The notes: a model not told the origin generated them from the sequence alone. A DNA stretch of 64,000 bases from Nocardia albiluteola (GCF_018860155.1 NZ_JAHKNI010000016.1:124001-188000); one strand, 5' to 3'. Positions 17,189 to 26,249 are shown, counted from the first letter of the stretch. Numbers and translations are program-made.

Positions 17189-19388
17189 CGCCATGCCTGC
17201 TCAGACGCACTATTGGGATGCCATCGTCGGTGACAACTGGCCCGCGATCGGACCGGACCGGTGGGGCACGCTGGAGACGACGCTGCGGGAGGCCGCCTCG
17301 GGCGTGGATGTCGACGGTCTCGAATCGGCCCGGCGCGACTTCGACGAGCGGGTGCGGGCCAGTGCCGCCCTGCAACCGGTCAAGGACGCGATGGCCGCCC
17401 ACCAGGGTGATTCGCGGGAACTGGTGGATGCCGTGGCAGCCGTGGCGGATCTGCTGCGCGACTTCGCGACCGTCACGAATCGGACCCGCAACCGAATACT
17501 CGACATCGTCGACGACGCGCTGGCCTCCATCACGGGCGTCACCGAAAAGTCCGTCGGGAAACAGGCGAGGATCGGTCAGGTTCACGACATCGTGACCGCC
17601 GCCCGCGAACGCGTGGAGGACGCCGTCTCCGGCGCGCCGCACGAGGTCGATCCGCCCTGGGCAGGGCTCCGTGCAAGGATCACCGAATTGGCTGGCTTGC
17701 AACAACTTCCGGCGTTAAATCCGGCGGAAGGCAGCCAGGTAACCGCGATGCACGTCCTGGACCGCCGGGGCGCGGATTTCGCCGCCACCGATCCCGCGGG
17801 CGACACGGTGGATGGTTCCGCGGCGGCTGTCGCCACGCTTCCGATCTCGGCGCGGCTCGCGCGTGATCCCGCACTCTCGCAGGGGGGCTCGCACCATCCC
17901 ACACCCGCGGTGGCCGATCTCGGCGATGCGACGCCCACCTACCCCGGCGTCGCGGAGAATGTGGGGTTGGTCGTCGCCGCTGCCCCCCGGGATGCCCTCC
18001 CCGATACCGGCGATCCGAGTTCGGTCACGGCTCCCGATCCGGCCGATGTCGCTCCCGATCCGGCCGAGGTAACCCCTGACACGGGTGATAGGGGAGCGAT
18101 ACCCATGCCGGTCGTGTTCTTGCCGCAGGACCCCACACCGGCGACGACCTCCGAGACGGTGGCGTCCGCGAACAAGAGTGAGGAGGTCTCACCGTATGTG
18201 CGATCTCTGGAGCGGGTGACCGCGGACCCGATGGGAGACCAGGGCTCCGCCGCCGAATCGGGTACTGCCGCCGAGCGGCAACGCTGGGTCACCGCCGAGG
18301 GCGCGGCGGGGCGGCCACGCCTTTCGGACCATGACAGCACCGCCGCCAAGCCCGGATCCGGTAGCGCGGCGATGATCCGTTCGGTCGTGGGCGACGCGAT
18401 GGCCGCAGCGGCGGGACCGGTGTTCGAGGTGGGCGGGCGCGGAGTGGACGGGCACCTGATACTCGCGCGAACCATCCTCGCCGGAATTCTGGCCGCGATC
18501 GAATCGTCCTGGTATGGCATCGGATTCGCCGTCGCGGTGCTGCGGCGTCCGGGCGGCGGCGTCATCGGCCTGGTGACCTCGAACGAAGGGCGCGGCTGGC
18601 TGCCCGCGGGACTGTATCTCCCGCAGGAGCTTTCGACGCCATGGCGCTGGTCCGAGTCGAGGCATTCGGGGTGGGAGGGTATTTCCGATCCGGCGCGGAT
18701 ACTGGCGGAATTCGTGTTGGAGCGGGGCAGTAGGTCCGATGCGCGGCTGGCCGCGCTGGTCTCCTCCGAGCCGATCGATGCCGCAATACGGTGGCAGCTC
18801 GGCGAGGTGGCGTTGGAGGGGCGTGTCGCGGCATCGGCCGCCCTGCCGCTGGATGCGCCCGGTCCGGGCCTGGTGGACCGGCTGGGTCTGGTCATCGCAC
18901 CCGGGAATCAGACACGACTGGACCGAATTCCCTTGCCGGCGATCGCTGCCCGCTGCGCGGACCTCGCCCGGGACGCGCACCAGCGCGCCGCCCGAACGGG
19001 CGCGGGTACTGCGGAAACACTCGGTGCGCCCGCCTTGCGACAGCGGCTGCTCGATACTCTCCGGCAGGGCGGGGACATCCCGCCGGCCTGGTGGGACGAA
19101 CTGCGCGACATCGACGATCTGCTGGCCGCGACCGTTCTCACCAAGCGGATCGACGTGAGCCGAATCCCCCTGGGAGAGCTGCGTTCCGGGCGCCCTGGCG
19201 CCGAGGTGTCGACGCTGCGTTCGATGGTCGTGCAGCGTCGCGCCAACGAGTTGGCACTGCTGCTGGCGAATGCGCCGGACCGCCGAATGCTGCGCGATGC
19301 CGTCTACGCCCACGGCCAGCTGACCGCGCAGCTGAGCGGCTTTGCGCGCCCGCCGGTCGTTCCCGTCGCTGGGAAGAAAACACAATAA
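17181..19388 (+). CDS. EspK-like ESX secretion-associated protein, copy 2 (divergent N-terminus)
   Basis: 735 residues, close to the 729 of mycobacterial EspK. Residues 1-175 are helical and unrelated to the other two copies. A long Asp/Pro/Thr-rich linker contains degenerate repeats (APDPADVAPDPAEV, about residues 275-300). The C-terminal domain begins near residue 395 and includes VTSNEGRGWLPAGLYLPQEL, the EspK-type core shared with 11816 and 19416. There is no YxxxD signal, so this copy may be a cytoplasmic chaperone rather than a substrate. An alternative start at 17193 is possible. Its last codons overlap a regulatory element for the next gene. Confidence 0.62.
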   Translation: MASAMPAQTHYWDAIVGDNWPAIGPDRWGTLETTLREAASGVDVDGLESARRDFDERVRASAALQPVKDAMAAHQGDSRELVDAVAAVADLLRDFATVTNRTRNRILDIVDDALASITGVTEKSVGKQARIGQVHDIVTAARERVEDAVSGAPHEVDPPWAGLRARITELAGLQQLPALNPAEGSQVTAMHVLDRRGADFAATDPAGDTVDGSAAAVATLPISARLARDPALSQGGSHHPTPAVADLGDATPTYPGVAENVGLVVAAAPRDALPDTGDPSSVTAPDPADVAPDPAEVTPDTGDRGAIPMPVVFLPQDPTPATTSETVASANKSEEVSPYVRSLERVTADPMGDQGSAAESGTAAERQRWVTAEGAAGRPRLSDHDSTAAKPGSGSAAMIRSVVGDAMAAAAGPVFEVGGRGVDGHLILARTILAGILAAIESSWYGIGFAVAVLRRPGGGVIGLVTSNEGRGWLPAGLYLPQELSTPWRWSESRHSGWEGISDPARILAEFVLERGSRSDARLAALVSSEPIDAAIRWQLGEVALEGRVAASAALPLDAPGPGLVDRLGLVIAPGNQTRLDRIPLPAIAARCADLARDAHQRAARTGAGTAETLGAPALRQRLLDTLRQGGDIPPAWWDELRDIDDLLAATVLTKRIDVSRIPLGELRSGRPGAEVSTLRSMVVQRRANELALLLANAPDRRMLRDAVYAHGQLTAQLSGFARPPVVPVAGKKTQ
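19360..19375. promoter_or_regulatory. TTCCC-N6-GGGAA element before the third espK-like gene
   Basis: TTCCCGTCGCTGGGAA lies inside the 3' end of the previous coding region and ends 40 bases before the start at 19416. Placement within codons suggests the element is selected for its own sake. Confidence 0.5.
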
Positions 19389-19415
19389 AGGAGATTCCGC
19401 GGGAAAGGATGTGGC

Positions 19416-21260
19416 ATGGAGACCGACCCTGATCATCTGCGGTTCCTGCGCGATCAACACATGACGGCCCACGACCAGGCCGTCGAGGGGTCCAAGCAGC
19501 CGACCGAGTGGCTCGGGACATTCCTCCAGCAGTACGGCACCATCGCCCATCCCGTCCATCAGGCTCTGACCCGGTACTACCAGGCGCGCGAGGCGGCCTG
19601 GCTGCAGCACGCCGCCGACCACGCCAGCGTTGCGAAGGCGCTGGACGATTCGGCCAACGCCTACGAACAGGCCGACCAGCAGGGCGGATCCCGCGTCGGC
19701 GATATCGGTAACCAGTTCAGCAACCATCCAGGTGGAAGTTCCCACACTGGACAGATAGGTCCGGATGGGCCGACTGGTCCCGCCGTGCCCGTGCCTCCGG
19801 CCACCACGCCCACCGGCACCACGACTTCCGGTTCAGCTGCCCCGAACGGGGCACAAGCAGGCTCGCAGACCGACCATCGCCCGGACGATACGACGACCGG
19901 AATCCCCGGTGTCTTCGCTACGGCCGGGGGCGGCCAGGGACCGGCGACCAACGGCTTCGGGTTGAACTCCGGTGGCGGCGGGACGCCAACGGCGCACGAC
20001 CCCGGAGGAATGGGGTTCTATCCGCTCGGTTTCGGCGACGACGCCTGGACCGGGCGCGGGCCCACCCCACCGCCCGGCCCGCCGAGTGCGGGTGCGCCCG
20101 ACATGGGGCCGGTCATCATGCCGACCCCGTTCGCCGCCGCGGTGGCCAAGGCGAAGGAGCGCGAGCGGGAACCCGACTTCGTGGTCAATGGCGACGCCGA
20201 CAACGACCTGCTGATCGCCCGCACGTTGCTGGCCGCGGTGCTGGCTGTCGTGGAGGATTCGGTGGTGGGCACCGGCTGGGCGGTGTCCGTGATGCGCGGC
20301 CCCGTGGGCGCCGGCGTGTTCATCACCTCCAACGAGGGCCGAGGCTGGTTGCCGCCGGGGCTGTTCCTGCCGCGCGAGGTATCCACACCGTGGCTGTGGG
20401 ACGAGGTCCTCGCGGATGACGGCCAGGGTTCCCCGTGGGAGGGCGTGTCCGATCCGGCCCGGGTGCTCGTCGAATTCGGGTTGGTCTGGGGACGGAGGGT
20501 CGGTGCGGAGCTCTCGGCGCTGGCCTCCTCGGGCCCGATCGATCCGGGCCTGCGCGCGCGGCTGAACAATGTGCCGATGCAGGGTCTCGTCGGCCCCGCC
20601 TACGATGTCGACCTTCGGGTACCCACTCCCGACACCGCCGACCGCCTCACCCTCACCGGGTCGGAGGGCGCGCAGGCACGCGTTGCCGCCGTGGATGATT
20701 CGATGGTGCGAGCACAGAGCGTGGAACTGGCGGCCGATACGCACGCCCGGCTGCTCCGTTCGGTTCCCTCAACGTCCGAGGTGGCCGCGGCCCGCCGTCT
20801 GCGCGACAACATCCTCGTTGCGCTTCGATCCGGGATCCCGGTGCAGCGCCCGCAGTGGGATGCACTGCGCGACGCCGACGATCTGCTCGCGGCCGCGCTC
20901 ATGTCCCGCCGAGTAGACCCGGGCCGGGTCGAACTGGGTGCGCTGCGCGTCGACAACGAGGCCGAGGGGCTGCGAAACATCGTCTACGAGCGCCGTTGCA
21001 ACGAACTGGTGCTGCTGTTGGCCAATGAGGACTCCACCCACCAGACGCTCCGCGACGCGGTTTACGCGCAGGAGCAGGTCGTGGAGCATCCGCAGTTCGT
21101 CGAGGCGCCCGTCGCGGTCACCGCGCCGGAACCGCAGCGCATCGACCGCCCGGCACCCACCGGCGCGGTGTCGGCTCCGGCGGTGTCGGGGCCGCCGCCC
21201 GGGGCCGTCGCGCCGATCTCGCCGCCGCCTCCGGTCAGCCCGCCCGATGTCCGGAACTGA
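19416..21260 (+). CDS. EspK-like ESX secretion-associated protein, copy 3
   Basis: 614 residues, closely similar to the product at 11816. The N-terminal target-like unit ends in YEQADQQGG, an intact YxxxD signal. A Pro/Thr-rich linker follows, with GPDGPTGP. The C-terminal EspK-type domain begins near residue 255 (FITSNEGRGWLPPGLFLPREV). The retained secretion signal suggests that this copy is exported, unlike the one at 17181. It has its own upstream element and a hairpin terminator after the stop. Confidence 0.65.
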   Translation: METDPDHLRFLRDQHMTAHDQAVEGSKQPTEWLGTFLQQYGTIAHPVHQALTRYYQAREAAWLQHAADHASVAKALDDSANAYEQADQQGGSRVGDIGNQFSNHPGGSSHTGQIGPDGPTGPAVPVPPATTPTGTTTSGSAAPNGAQAGSQTDHRPDDTTTGIPGVFATAGGGQGPATNGFGLNSGGGGTPTAHDPGGMGFYPLGFGDDAWTGRGPTPPPGPPSAGAPDMGPVIMPTPFAAAVAKAKEREREPDFVVNGDADNDLLIARTLLAAVLAVVEDSVVGTGWAVSVMRGPVGAGVFITSNEGRGWLPPGLFLPREVSTPWLWDEVLADDGQGSPWEGVSDPARVLVEFGLVWGRRVGAELSALASSGPIDPGLRARLNNVPMQGLVGPAYDVDLRVPTPDTADRLTLTGSEGAQARVAAVDDSMVRAQSVELAADTHARLLRSVPSTSEVAAARRLRDNILVALRSGIPVQRPQWDALRDADDLLAAALMSRRVDPGRVELGALRVDNEAEGLRNIVYERRCNELVLLLANEDSTHQTLRDAVYAQEQVVEHPQFVEAPVAVTAPEPQRIDRPAPTGAVSAPAVSGPPPGAVAPISPPPPVSPPDVRN

Positions 21261-21283
21261 GCGGGATCGCACGCGATCCCGCT
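21260..21283 (+). terminator. Hairpin terminator after the espK-like gene
   Basis: AGCGGGATCGC at 21260-21270 pairs with 21273-21283. The stem starts at the last base of the stop codon. No U tract follows. Confidence 0.7.
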
Positions 21284-21320
21284 GGTCCGGATCCTTCATT
21301 GCCGTTGCATGGAGTAGGTA

Positions 21321-22328
21321 ATGGGCGGCGCCAAAGGCCGCTCAGGATCCGGCTCGAGCGGCGTGTCCAATCCGGACTGGTGGGCCGACCCGACCGGACC
21401 CTCGTCGGATGGCGCCCAGACGATGGGGCCCAGCGGGTATTTGCTGGCTGGGCAGCAGCTGCGGAACAACGGCAATACGCTGACTTACCAGTCGGATGGG
21501 CAGCTTGTACTCGCTGACAAGAATGGTCTTGTACTGAAAACATGGGATCCGACGCTGGCAGCAGGCGTCGATCCCTCCGAACTGGCCGGCACTGCCCTGA
21601 GAATGGGCACCGATGGTTCCCTGTACATAACGTGGGCGTTGAGCAAGTCGGTGCTGGCGACGGTGCCGGACGTCGGCACGGTGAAGGGCGGTACACCGCT
21701 CCTATCACTCGGCAAGGACGGTAGCCTCGGCATCGATTTCAAGGAGACCGGCGCATCATCCACGCTCTACTCGCCGTTCGCCTTTCCGCTCGATCACCCG
21801 CCGCAGGCGTCGAAGGCGCTTGCGGCGGTTATCACCGCCGGCGAGCAAGCGATAGCGGATCTGGCCGATCCGCTGCGACTGAATGATCCCAAAGCCGCGC
21901 CGGACGTCCAGTCCCTGCTGGTGAAAGCGGGGCTGTTCGACGACAAGGATCACTCGGCCATGAACGCCAGTTATGCGAGCAATGTCAAGAGTTTGCAGGA
22001 CGTGATGGCCCAATTGGCGGGCGACGACGATACGACGAGTTCGGACGTCGGGAAGCTTCCCGACATAATTACCAAGGGGCTCGGGGAAATAAAATCGGCG
22101 GTCGACGATCTGAACGACAAGCTGAAGGCGGCCTCGACCGCCTTTGTCAGCGCCGCCAAAAGTCAGCAGCAGTCGAATATGTTCCTCGCGCCGGGGGCGA
22201 GTGCGAAACCGAAGACGTACCCCCCATATGTCACCCCGAACTCAGATCCCAACAAGTTTTCCACCTCGGTGCCGTTACCACAGCGACGTCTTTCCCAGTC
22301 GTGGGACCAGCCACCGCGCCGACGCTAA
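21321..22328 (+). CDS. Bulb-type lectin-like domain protein of the ESX island
   Basis: 335 residues. Residues about 38-160 show three consecutive repeats of the beta-prism II (mannose-binding bulb lectin) pattern: LLAGQQLRNNGNTLTYQSDG then QLVLADKNGLVLKTW, then ALRMGTDGSLYI, then LLSLGKDGSLGI. The sugar-site consensus QxDxNxVxY is degenerate (QSDGQLVLA), so carbohydrate binding is uncertain. Residues 185-290 are helical, with a possible coiled coil (LPDIITKGLGEIKSAVDDLN). The C-terminus is polar and its coding region carries regulatory elements of the next gene. There is no Sec signal. It could be an ESX-exported surface-binding protein. Confidence 0.6.
   Translation: MGGAKGRSGSGSSGVSNPDWWADPTGPSSDGAQTMGPSGYLLAGQQLRNNGNTLTYQSDGQLVLADKNGLVLKTWDPTLAAGVDPSELAGTALRMGTDGSLYITWALSKSVLATVPDVGTVKGGTPLLSLGKDGSLGIDFKETGASSTLYSPFAFPLDHPPQASKALAAVITAGEQAIADLADPLRLNDPKAAPDVQSLLVKAGLFDDKDHSAMNASYASNVKSLQDVMAQLAGDDDTTSSDVGKLPDIITKGLGEIKSAVDDLNDKLKAASTAFVSAAKSQQQSNMFLAPGASAKPKTYPPYVTPNSDPNKFSTSVPLPQRRLSQSWDQPPRRR
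22292..22307. promoter_or_regulatory. Near-exact TTCCC-N6-GGGAC element
   Basis: TTCCCAGTCGTGGGAC, nine of ten arm bases, inside the end of the lectin-like gene and 76 bases before the start at 22384. It is paired with a second site 42 bases downstream. The same pair, inverted, precedes the paralogue at 26146. Confidence 0.4.
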
Positions 22329-22333
22329 TACGA

Positions 22334-22349
22334 TTCCCAGTCGCGAGAA
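22334..22349. promoter_or_regulatory. Near-exact TTCCC-N6-GAGAA element
   Basis: TTCCCAGTCGCGAGAA, nine of ten arm bases, 34 bases before the start at 22384. It mirrors the site at 26190-26205. Confidence 0.4.
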
Positions 22350-22383
22350 GATTCCACACATCCAGGGAGGCGGTGTCCAGGGC

Positions 22384-23697
22384 ATGACGACGGTCGACAA
22401 CGGAACCGGTGTCGGCGCGCACTACTGGACGGTGACGCTGACGCCACCGGCGCAGGCACCGACAGCGTTGCGTGACTTCGTCGCCATGGCGCAGAACGCC
22501 ATTCAAATGGCGGTCGACCTGCTCGGCCGCAGAGCTCCCGAACTTCCCCCGGGAGTGGACGATCTGATGACCCCGACGATCTATCAGAGCCTCGGCACAG
22601 GCGAGGCCGACAAGAACTACAAGGCGATTCTGGCGGCGGTGGACCAGCGCAGGGATTCGCTGCTGGGCACCGACCAGACGGTCCTGCAGGCCGCCATCAC
22701 GGTGTCGGCGCGCAGCGACACCGTCCTGCGAACGGCCGAGGGTGTCGTCGATCAGTTGCAGACCGAATTGAAGTCGATCACCGGCAAATTGACCGCCGCG
22801 CAGACCGCGGCCCTCATGCAGCAGATCGGCTACGCCGTGGACGTGGTCAACGCCCAGGTCACCTCGGTGTACGAGGCCAATCACGGCACCGCAGGGTCCC
22901 ACGGTGCGAACGGTGGCGGGACGGGCAGCGGCGCGCCGACGCCTTCGAGTCCCACCGACCCCGGGGGCAGTCCGGCAAATCACAACGCAAATAACAGCAC
23001 ACCCACCAATCCGACTCCCACAACGAACGCCTCGCCCGCTTCGGAAACAGCCGCTACCGCGGACCCCACATCGTCGCTGCTGCAAAACATGGAGATGCAG
23101 CAGGCGCTGCAGGGTTTCTCGCAGAAGCCCTCGAACCGCGATCAGTCCGCAGGCGGCGCCACCAACTCCTCTGGTACCCAGCAGGGTTCGCCGTCGACCC
23201 CGCAGGATGCCACATATCAGACGGGGGGAAGCCAAACGGGAACGGGCGCACCGGCTTCCGCGACGTCGGCGCAACCGGTGGACGCGAACGGGAATCAGTT
23301 CCCCACCAAGACGATCGACGGGGTGTCCGTGCAACTCTCGCCCGTCGTCTGGCACGCCGTGGACAACGCGTTGAACTGGCACAGCGGCTGCGACGGCTAC
23401 GGCGCCTACGGCAACACCGCGGGCGATCCGTCCACGTGGAGGCCCGTCGACCCGAACGATCTGCATACCGGCGACGTCATCGCATGGGACGACCGCAGCG
23501 CGATCATCGTGCGCGACAGCAAGGGGCTCTTCATGATCAACAATGGAAAGCTCGTGCCCTTGGATCCCTCCGCGTCCTTCGGGGAACACCCTCCCGGCTT
23601 TCTCCATCCCCCTGTCCCGATTCCGCCCGATGTCACCCAGCCGGTGGTCCAGAACGCCTCGAATCGGCCCGCGAACGTCGTCAGCGCGATCACCTGA
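22384..23697 (+). CDS. Modular ESX-associated protein with degenerate NlpC-like C-terminus
   Basis: ATG 22384 gives 437 residues and is preferred to in-frame starts further upstream, because the paralogue at 26146 starts at the same aligned residue. Residues 1-180 are the shared helical domain (VDLLGRRAPELPP, then ADKNYKAILAAVDQRRDSL). A Thr/Asn/Pro-rich linker follows. The final 130 residues (TGDVIAWDDRSAIIVRD, then NGKLVPLDP) match the end of the product at 10031 and look like an NlpC/P60-derived fold lacking DCSG. It probably binds rather than cuts. The gene ends shortly before the desaturase region. Confidence 0.6.
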   Translation: MTTVDNGTGVGAHYWTVTLTPPAQAPTALRDFVAMAQNAIQMAVDLLGRRAPELPPGVDDLMTPTIYQSLGTGEADKNYKAILAAVDQRRDSLLGTDQTVLQAAITVSARSDTVLRTAEGVVDQLQTELKSITGKLTAAQTAALMQQIGYAVDVVNAQVTSVYEANHGTAGSHGANGGGTGSGAPTPSSPTDPGGSPANHNANNSTPTNPTPTTNASPASETAATADPTSSLLQNMEMQQALQGFSQKPSNRDQSAGGATNSSGTQQGSPSTPQDATYQTGGSQTGTGAPASATSAQPVDANGNQFPTKTIDGVSVQLSPVVWHAVDNALNWHSGCDGYGAYGNTAGDPSTWRPVDPNDLHTGDVIAWDDRSAIIVRDSKGLFMINNGKLVPLDPSASFGEHPPGFLHPPVPIPPDVTQPVVQNASNRPANVVSAIT

Positions 23698-24016
23698 TCC
23701 GATCTCCGGTGTGGCACATCGCCGATTCCTGCCGGGATCGTCCCGGTTTGCCGCAATTCCCCAGGGCCCTTGTGTCGCCCCGTTCCCACGTTAATCCACC
23801 ACTAGCGGTTGATTAGCTATGCTTGCCCGCGAGGTCGTGCTCAGGCGCACCGGCGGCGCAGTTCCAGCCGCGAATTACTCGTGTCGGGGGTTTCACAGCG
23901 CCGGCACAGCCTGCGCACAGTGCAATGCAAGCGCTCCACCGCCTACTGGTAATCACAGCCGGAGCCGTTCCCGGCCGCCACGCCCGTGCACGAACTGACG
24001 ACAGAAAGGCTTCTCG
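23698..24016. other. Intergenic region before the desaturase gene
   Basis: About 320 bases without a convincing gene. It holds TAATC and GATTA arms around ACTAGCGGTT at 23793-23815, which shares the TAGCGG half of the CCGYTAWNTARCGG class. It is probably the desaturase promoter region. No hairpin terminator for the upstream gene was found. Confidence 0.5.
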
Positions 24017-24976
24017 ATGGCGAAGGATCTGACCCAGCTGGAAATCCTGAGGGAATTGGAGCCGGTTGCCGAGCAGAACCTCGAGCGCCACCTGTCGATG
24101 GCCAAGGAGTGGCATCCGCACGACTACGTGCCCTGGGACGACGGGCGCAACTTCGCCGCGATGGGCGGGCAGGACTGGGATCCCTCCCAGTCGCAGCTCA
24201 GCGAGGTCGCCAAGGCGGCGATGGTGACCAACCTGCTCACCGAGGACAATCTGCCCTCGTACCACCGCGAGATCGCCGAGAACTTCTCCCAGGACGGCGC
24301 CTGGGGCACCTGGGTCGGCCGCTGGACCGCCGAGGAAAACCGCCACGGCATCGTCATCCGCGACTACCTGGTGGTGACGCGGGCGGTGGATCCCGTTGCG
24401 CTGGAACGAGATCGGATGATCCACATGACGAACGGTGTGCAATCACCGGCCGATTGGGGCGGTTTCCTGCAGAACGTCGCCTATGTCACCTTCCAGGAGC
24501 TGGCAACCCGTGTCTCGCACCGCAATACCGGCAAGGCCTGCCAGGATGCGATCGCCGACCGCATGCTGCAGCGCATCGCCGCCGACGAGAACCTGCATAT
24601 GATCTTCTACCGCAACCTCTGCGGGGCGGCCCTGGACCTGGTCCCCGACCAGCAGATCGAGGCCATCACCCGGATCGTCACCAACTTCGTGATGCCCGGC
24701 CACGGCATGCCCAACTTCCGTCGCAACGGCGTCCTGATGGCCAAGCACGGCATCTACGACCTGCGCCAGCACCTCGAGGAGGTCGTCGCGCCGGTGCTGA
24801 AGATCTGGAACGTCTTCGGCCGCAACGATTTCACCGCCCGGGGCGAGCGGGCCCGCGACGAGCTCGCGGAATTCCTGGAGAAGCTGGGGAAGGACGTGGT
24901 CAAGTTCGAGGAGCAGCGTGACCGCGCCCTTGCTCGCGAGGCGGCCCGGGCCGAGCGAGAAGCGGTCAGCGCCTAG
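24017..24976 (+). CDS. Acyl-ACP desaturase, DesA1/DesA2-like
   Basis: 319 residues, with an AAAGG ribosome site. It introduces a double bond into acyl-carrier-protein-bound fatty acyl chains using a carboxylate-bridged di-iron centre, O2 and reduced ferredoxin. The ligand motifs are present: a Glu in the DNLPSYHREI helix, EENRHG near residue 112, and DENLHM near residue 195. The length and the wording of the motifs fit the mycobacterial soluble DesA1/DesA2 group (DesA1 is about 338 residues), which feeds mycolic acid synthesis. It is the only metabolic gene in the ESX island and sits between two inverted paralogues. Confidence 0.92.
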   Translation: MAKDLTQLEILRELEPVAEQNLERHLSMAKEWHPHDYVPWDDGRNFAAMGGQDWDPSQSQLSEVAKAAMVTNLLTEDNLPSYHREIAENFSQDGAWGTWVGRWTAEENRHGIVIRDYLVVTRAVDPVALERDRMIHMTNGVQSPADWGGFLQNVAYVTFQELATRVSHRNTGKACQDAIADRMLQRIAADENLHMIFYRNLCGAALDLVPDQQIEAITRIVTNFVMPGHGMPNFRRNGVLMAKHGIYDLRQHLEEVVAPVLKIWNVFGRNDFTARGERARDELAEFLEKLGKDVVKFEEQRDRALAREAARAEREAVSA

Positions 24977-25054
24977 GGAACTCGGCCCACGTGCGCCGCC
25001 GGTGATCGCCCGATCCAGGACGGTCCTATCGTCCTCGACCGGGCGGCCGCGAGT

Positions 25055-26146
25055 TCAGTGTGCCGCTGCCGGAGTGGTGGCTGGGGGGTTCGTTGTGACG
25101 GTCGCCGGCGGGGGCTGTTGGGGCGCAGCGGGTGCCGCGGATGGATCCCCGGCCTGTGTTGCGGTGCCGGACTGCGGATTCTGCACGGGCGGCGGGCTCG
25201 GTGGTGCCTGCGGTGTCTGTGGTGCCGCGGTCGCCGGTGCCGCGGTGGCCGGCGCCGCGGCGGTGGGCTGGGGCGCGGGGCTGGGTTGCTGCGCCGGACC
25301 TTGTTGCTGCGTGGGCGCGTTTCCGTTCTGCGGGCCCGATTGCTTGTGGTCCTGCTGGTCTTGATGCTGACCCAGCCCGAGTGCCTGGAGCACCGGCTGC
25401 GCAACCTGCGCCAGCATCGGCAGCGCCATCATCCCCACGATCGGAAGCAGCTCGAGCAGTGACCCCAGCCCCCCGCCCGAGGATCCGGAGCCGCTGCCCT
25501 GGCCCGGGGTGCCCGATCCACCACCCCCGTCGCTGCCGCTGCCCGAACCGCTGCCCGATCCACTGCCGCTTCCGTCCGAGCCGGATCCGGATCCGGATCC
25601 GCTGCCCGTGCCGCCCCCGTTCGCACCCGAGGACCCCGCGGTGCCGTGATTGGCCTCGTACACGGAGGTGACCCGGGCATTGACAACGTCCACGGCATAG
25701 CCGATCTGCTGCATGAGGGCCGCGGTCTGCGCGGTGGTCAATTTGCCGGTGATCGACTTCAATACGGTCTGCAACTGATCGACGACACCCTCGATGTACT
25801 GCAGGGAGGCGTCCGTGCGCGCCGACACCGTGATGGCGGCCTTCAAGACCGTCGCGTCGGTCCCCATCAGCGAATCCCTGCGTTTGTCCACCGCCGCGAG
25901 CAGGGCCTGATAGTTCTGGTCGGCCGAGCCGGTACCGAGGCTCTGATAGATCGGAGCCCCCAGCAGATCGTCCACTATCGGGGGCAGCTCGGGGGCGCCG
26001 CGGCCGAGCAGGTCCACCGCGGTTTGAATGGCGTTCTGCGCCATGGCGACGAAGTCACGCAACGCCGTCGGTGCCTGCGCCGGCGGCGTCAGCGTCACCG
26101 TCCAGTAGTGCGCACCGACACCGGTCGTGTCGTTGGCCGTCGACAT
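25055..26146 (-). CDS. Modular ESX-associated protein with Met/Leu patch and Pro/Ala/Gln tail
   Basis: 363 residues from ATG 26146. The first 180 residues are very close to those at 22384 (same GVGAHYWTVTLTPPAQAPTA start). A long Gly/Ser/Asp linker follows, then a hydrophobic patch (LLELLPIVGMMALPMLAQVA, about 245-264) and a Pro/Ala/Gln-rich tail to the end. There is no enzymatic domain. Convergent with the desaturase, its stop is 78 bases from the desaturase stop. Loss of the C-terminal module relative to the paralogue suggests recombination or decay after duplication. Confidence 0.6.
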   Translation of the reverse strand: MSTANDTTGVGAHYWTVTLTPPAQAPTALRDFVAMAQNAIQTAVDLLGRGAPELPPIVDDLLGAPIYQSLGTGSADQNYQALLAAVDKRRDSLMGTDATVLKAAITVSARTDASLQYIEGVVDQLQTVLKSITGKLTTAQTAALMQQIGYAVDVVNARVTSVYEANHGTAGSSGANGGGTGSGSGSGSGSDGSGSGSGSGSGSGSDGGGGSGTPGQGSGSGSSGGGLGSLLELLPIVGMMALPMLAQVAQPVLQALGLGQHQDQQDHKQSGPQNGNAPTQQQGPAQQPSPAPQPTAAAPATAAPATAAPQTPQAPPSPPPVQNPQSGTATQAGDPSAAPAAPQQPPPATVTTNPPATTPAAAH

Positions 26147-26189
26147 GCCCTGGACACCGCCTCCCTGGATCTGTTCCCATTGTGGAATC

Positions 26190-26205
26190 TTCTCGTGACT
26201 GGGAA
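26190..26205. promoter_or_regulatory. Near-exact element, TTCTC-N6-GGGAA
   Basis: Nine of ten arm bases. On the minus strand it reads TTCCCAGTCACGAGAA, 43 bases before the start at 26146. It lies in the divergent promoter region shared with the NlpC/P60 gene at 26310. Confidence 0.4.
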
Positions 26206-26233
26206 TCGTATTCGTGTCGGCGCCGCGCGCCTG

Positions 26234-26249
26234 GTCCCATGTCTGGGAA
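26234..26249. promoter_or_regulatory. Near-exact element, GTCCC-N6-GGGAA
   Basis: Nine of ten arm bases, 60 bases before the start at 26310 and 87 before the start at 26146, so it could serve both divergent genes. Confidence 0.4.
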
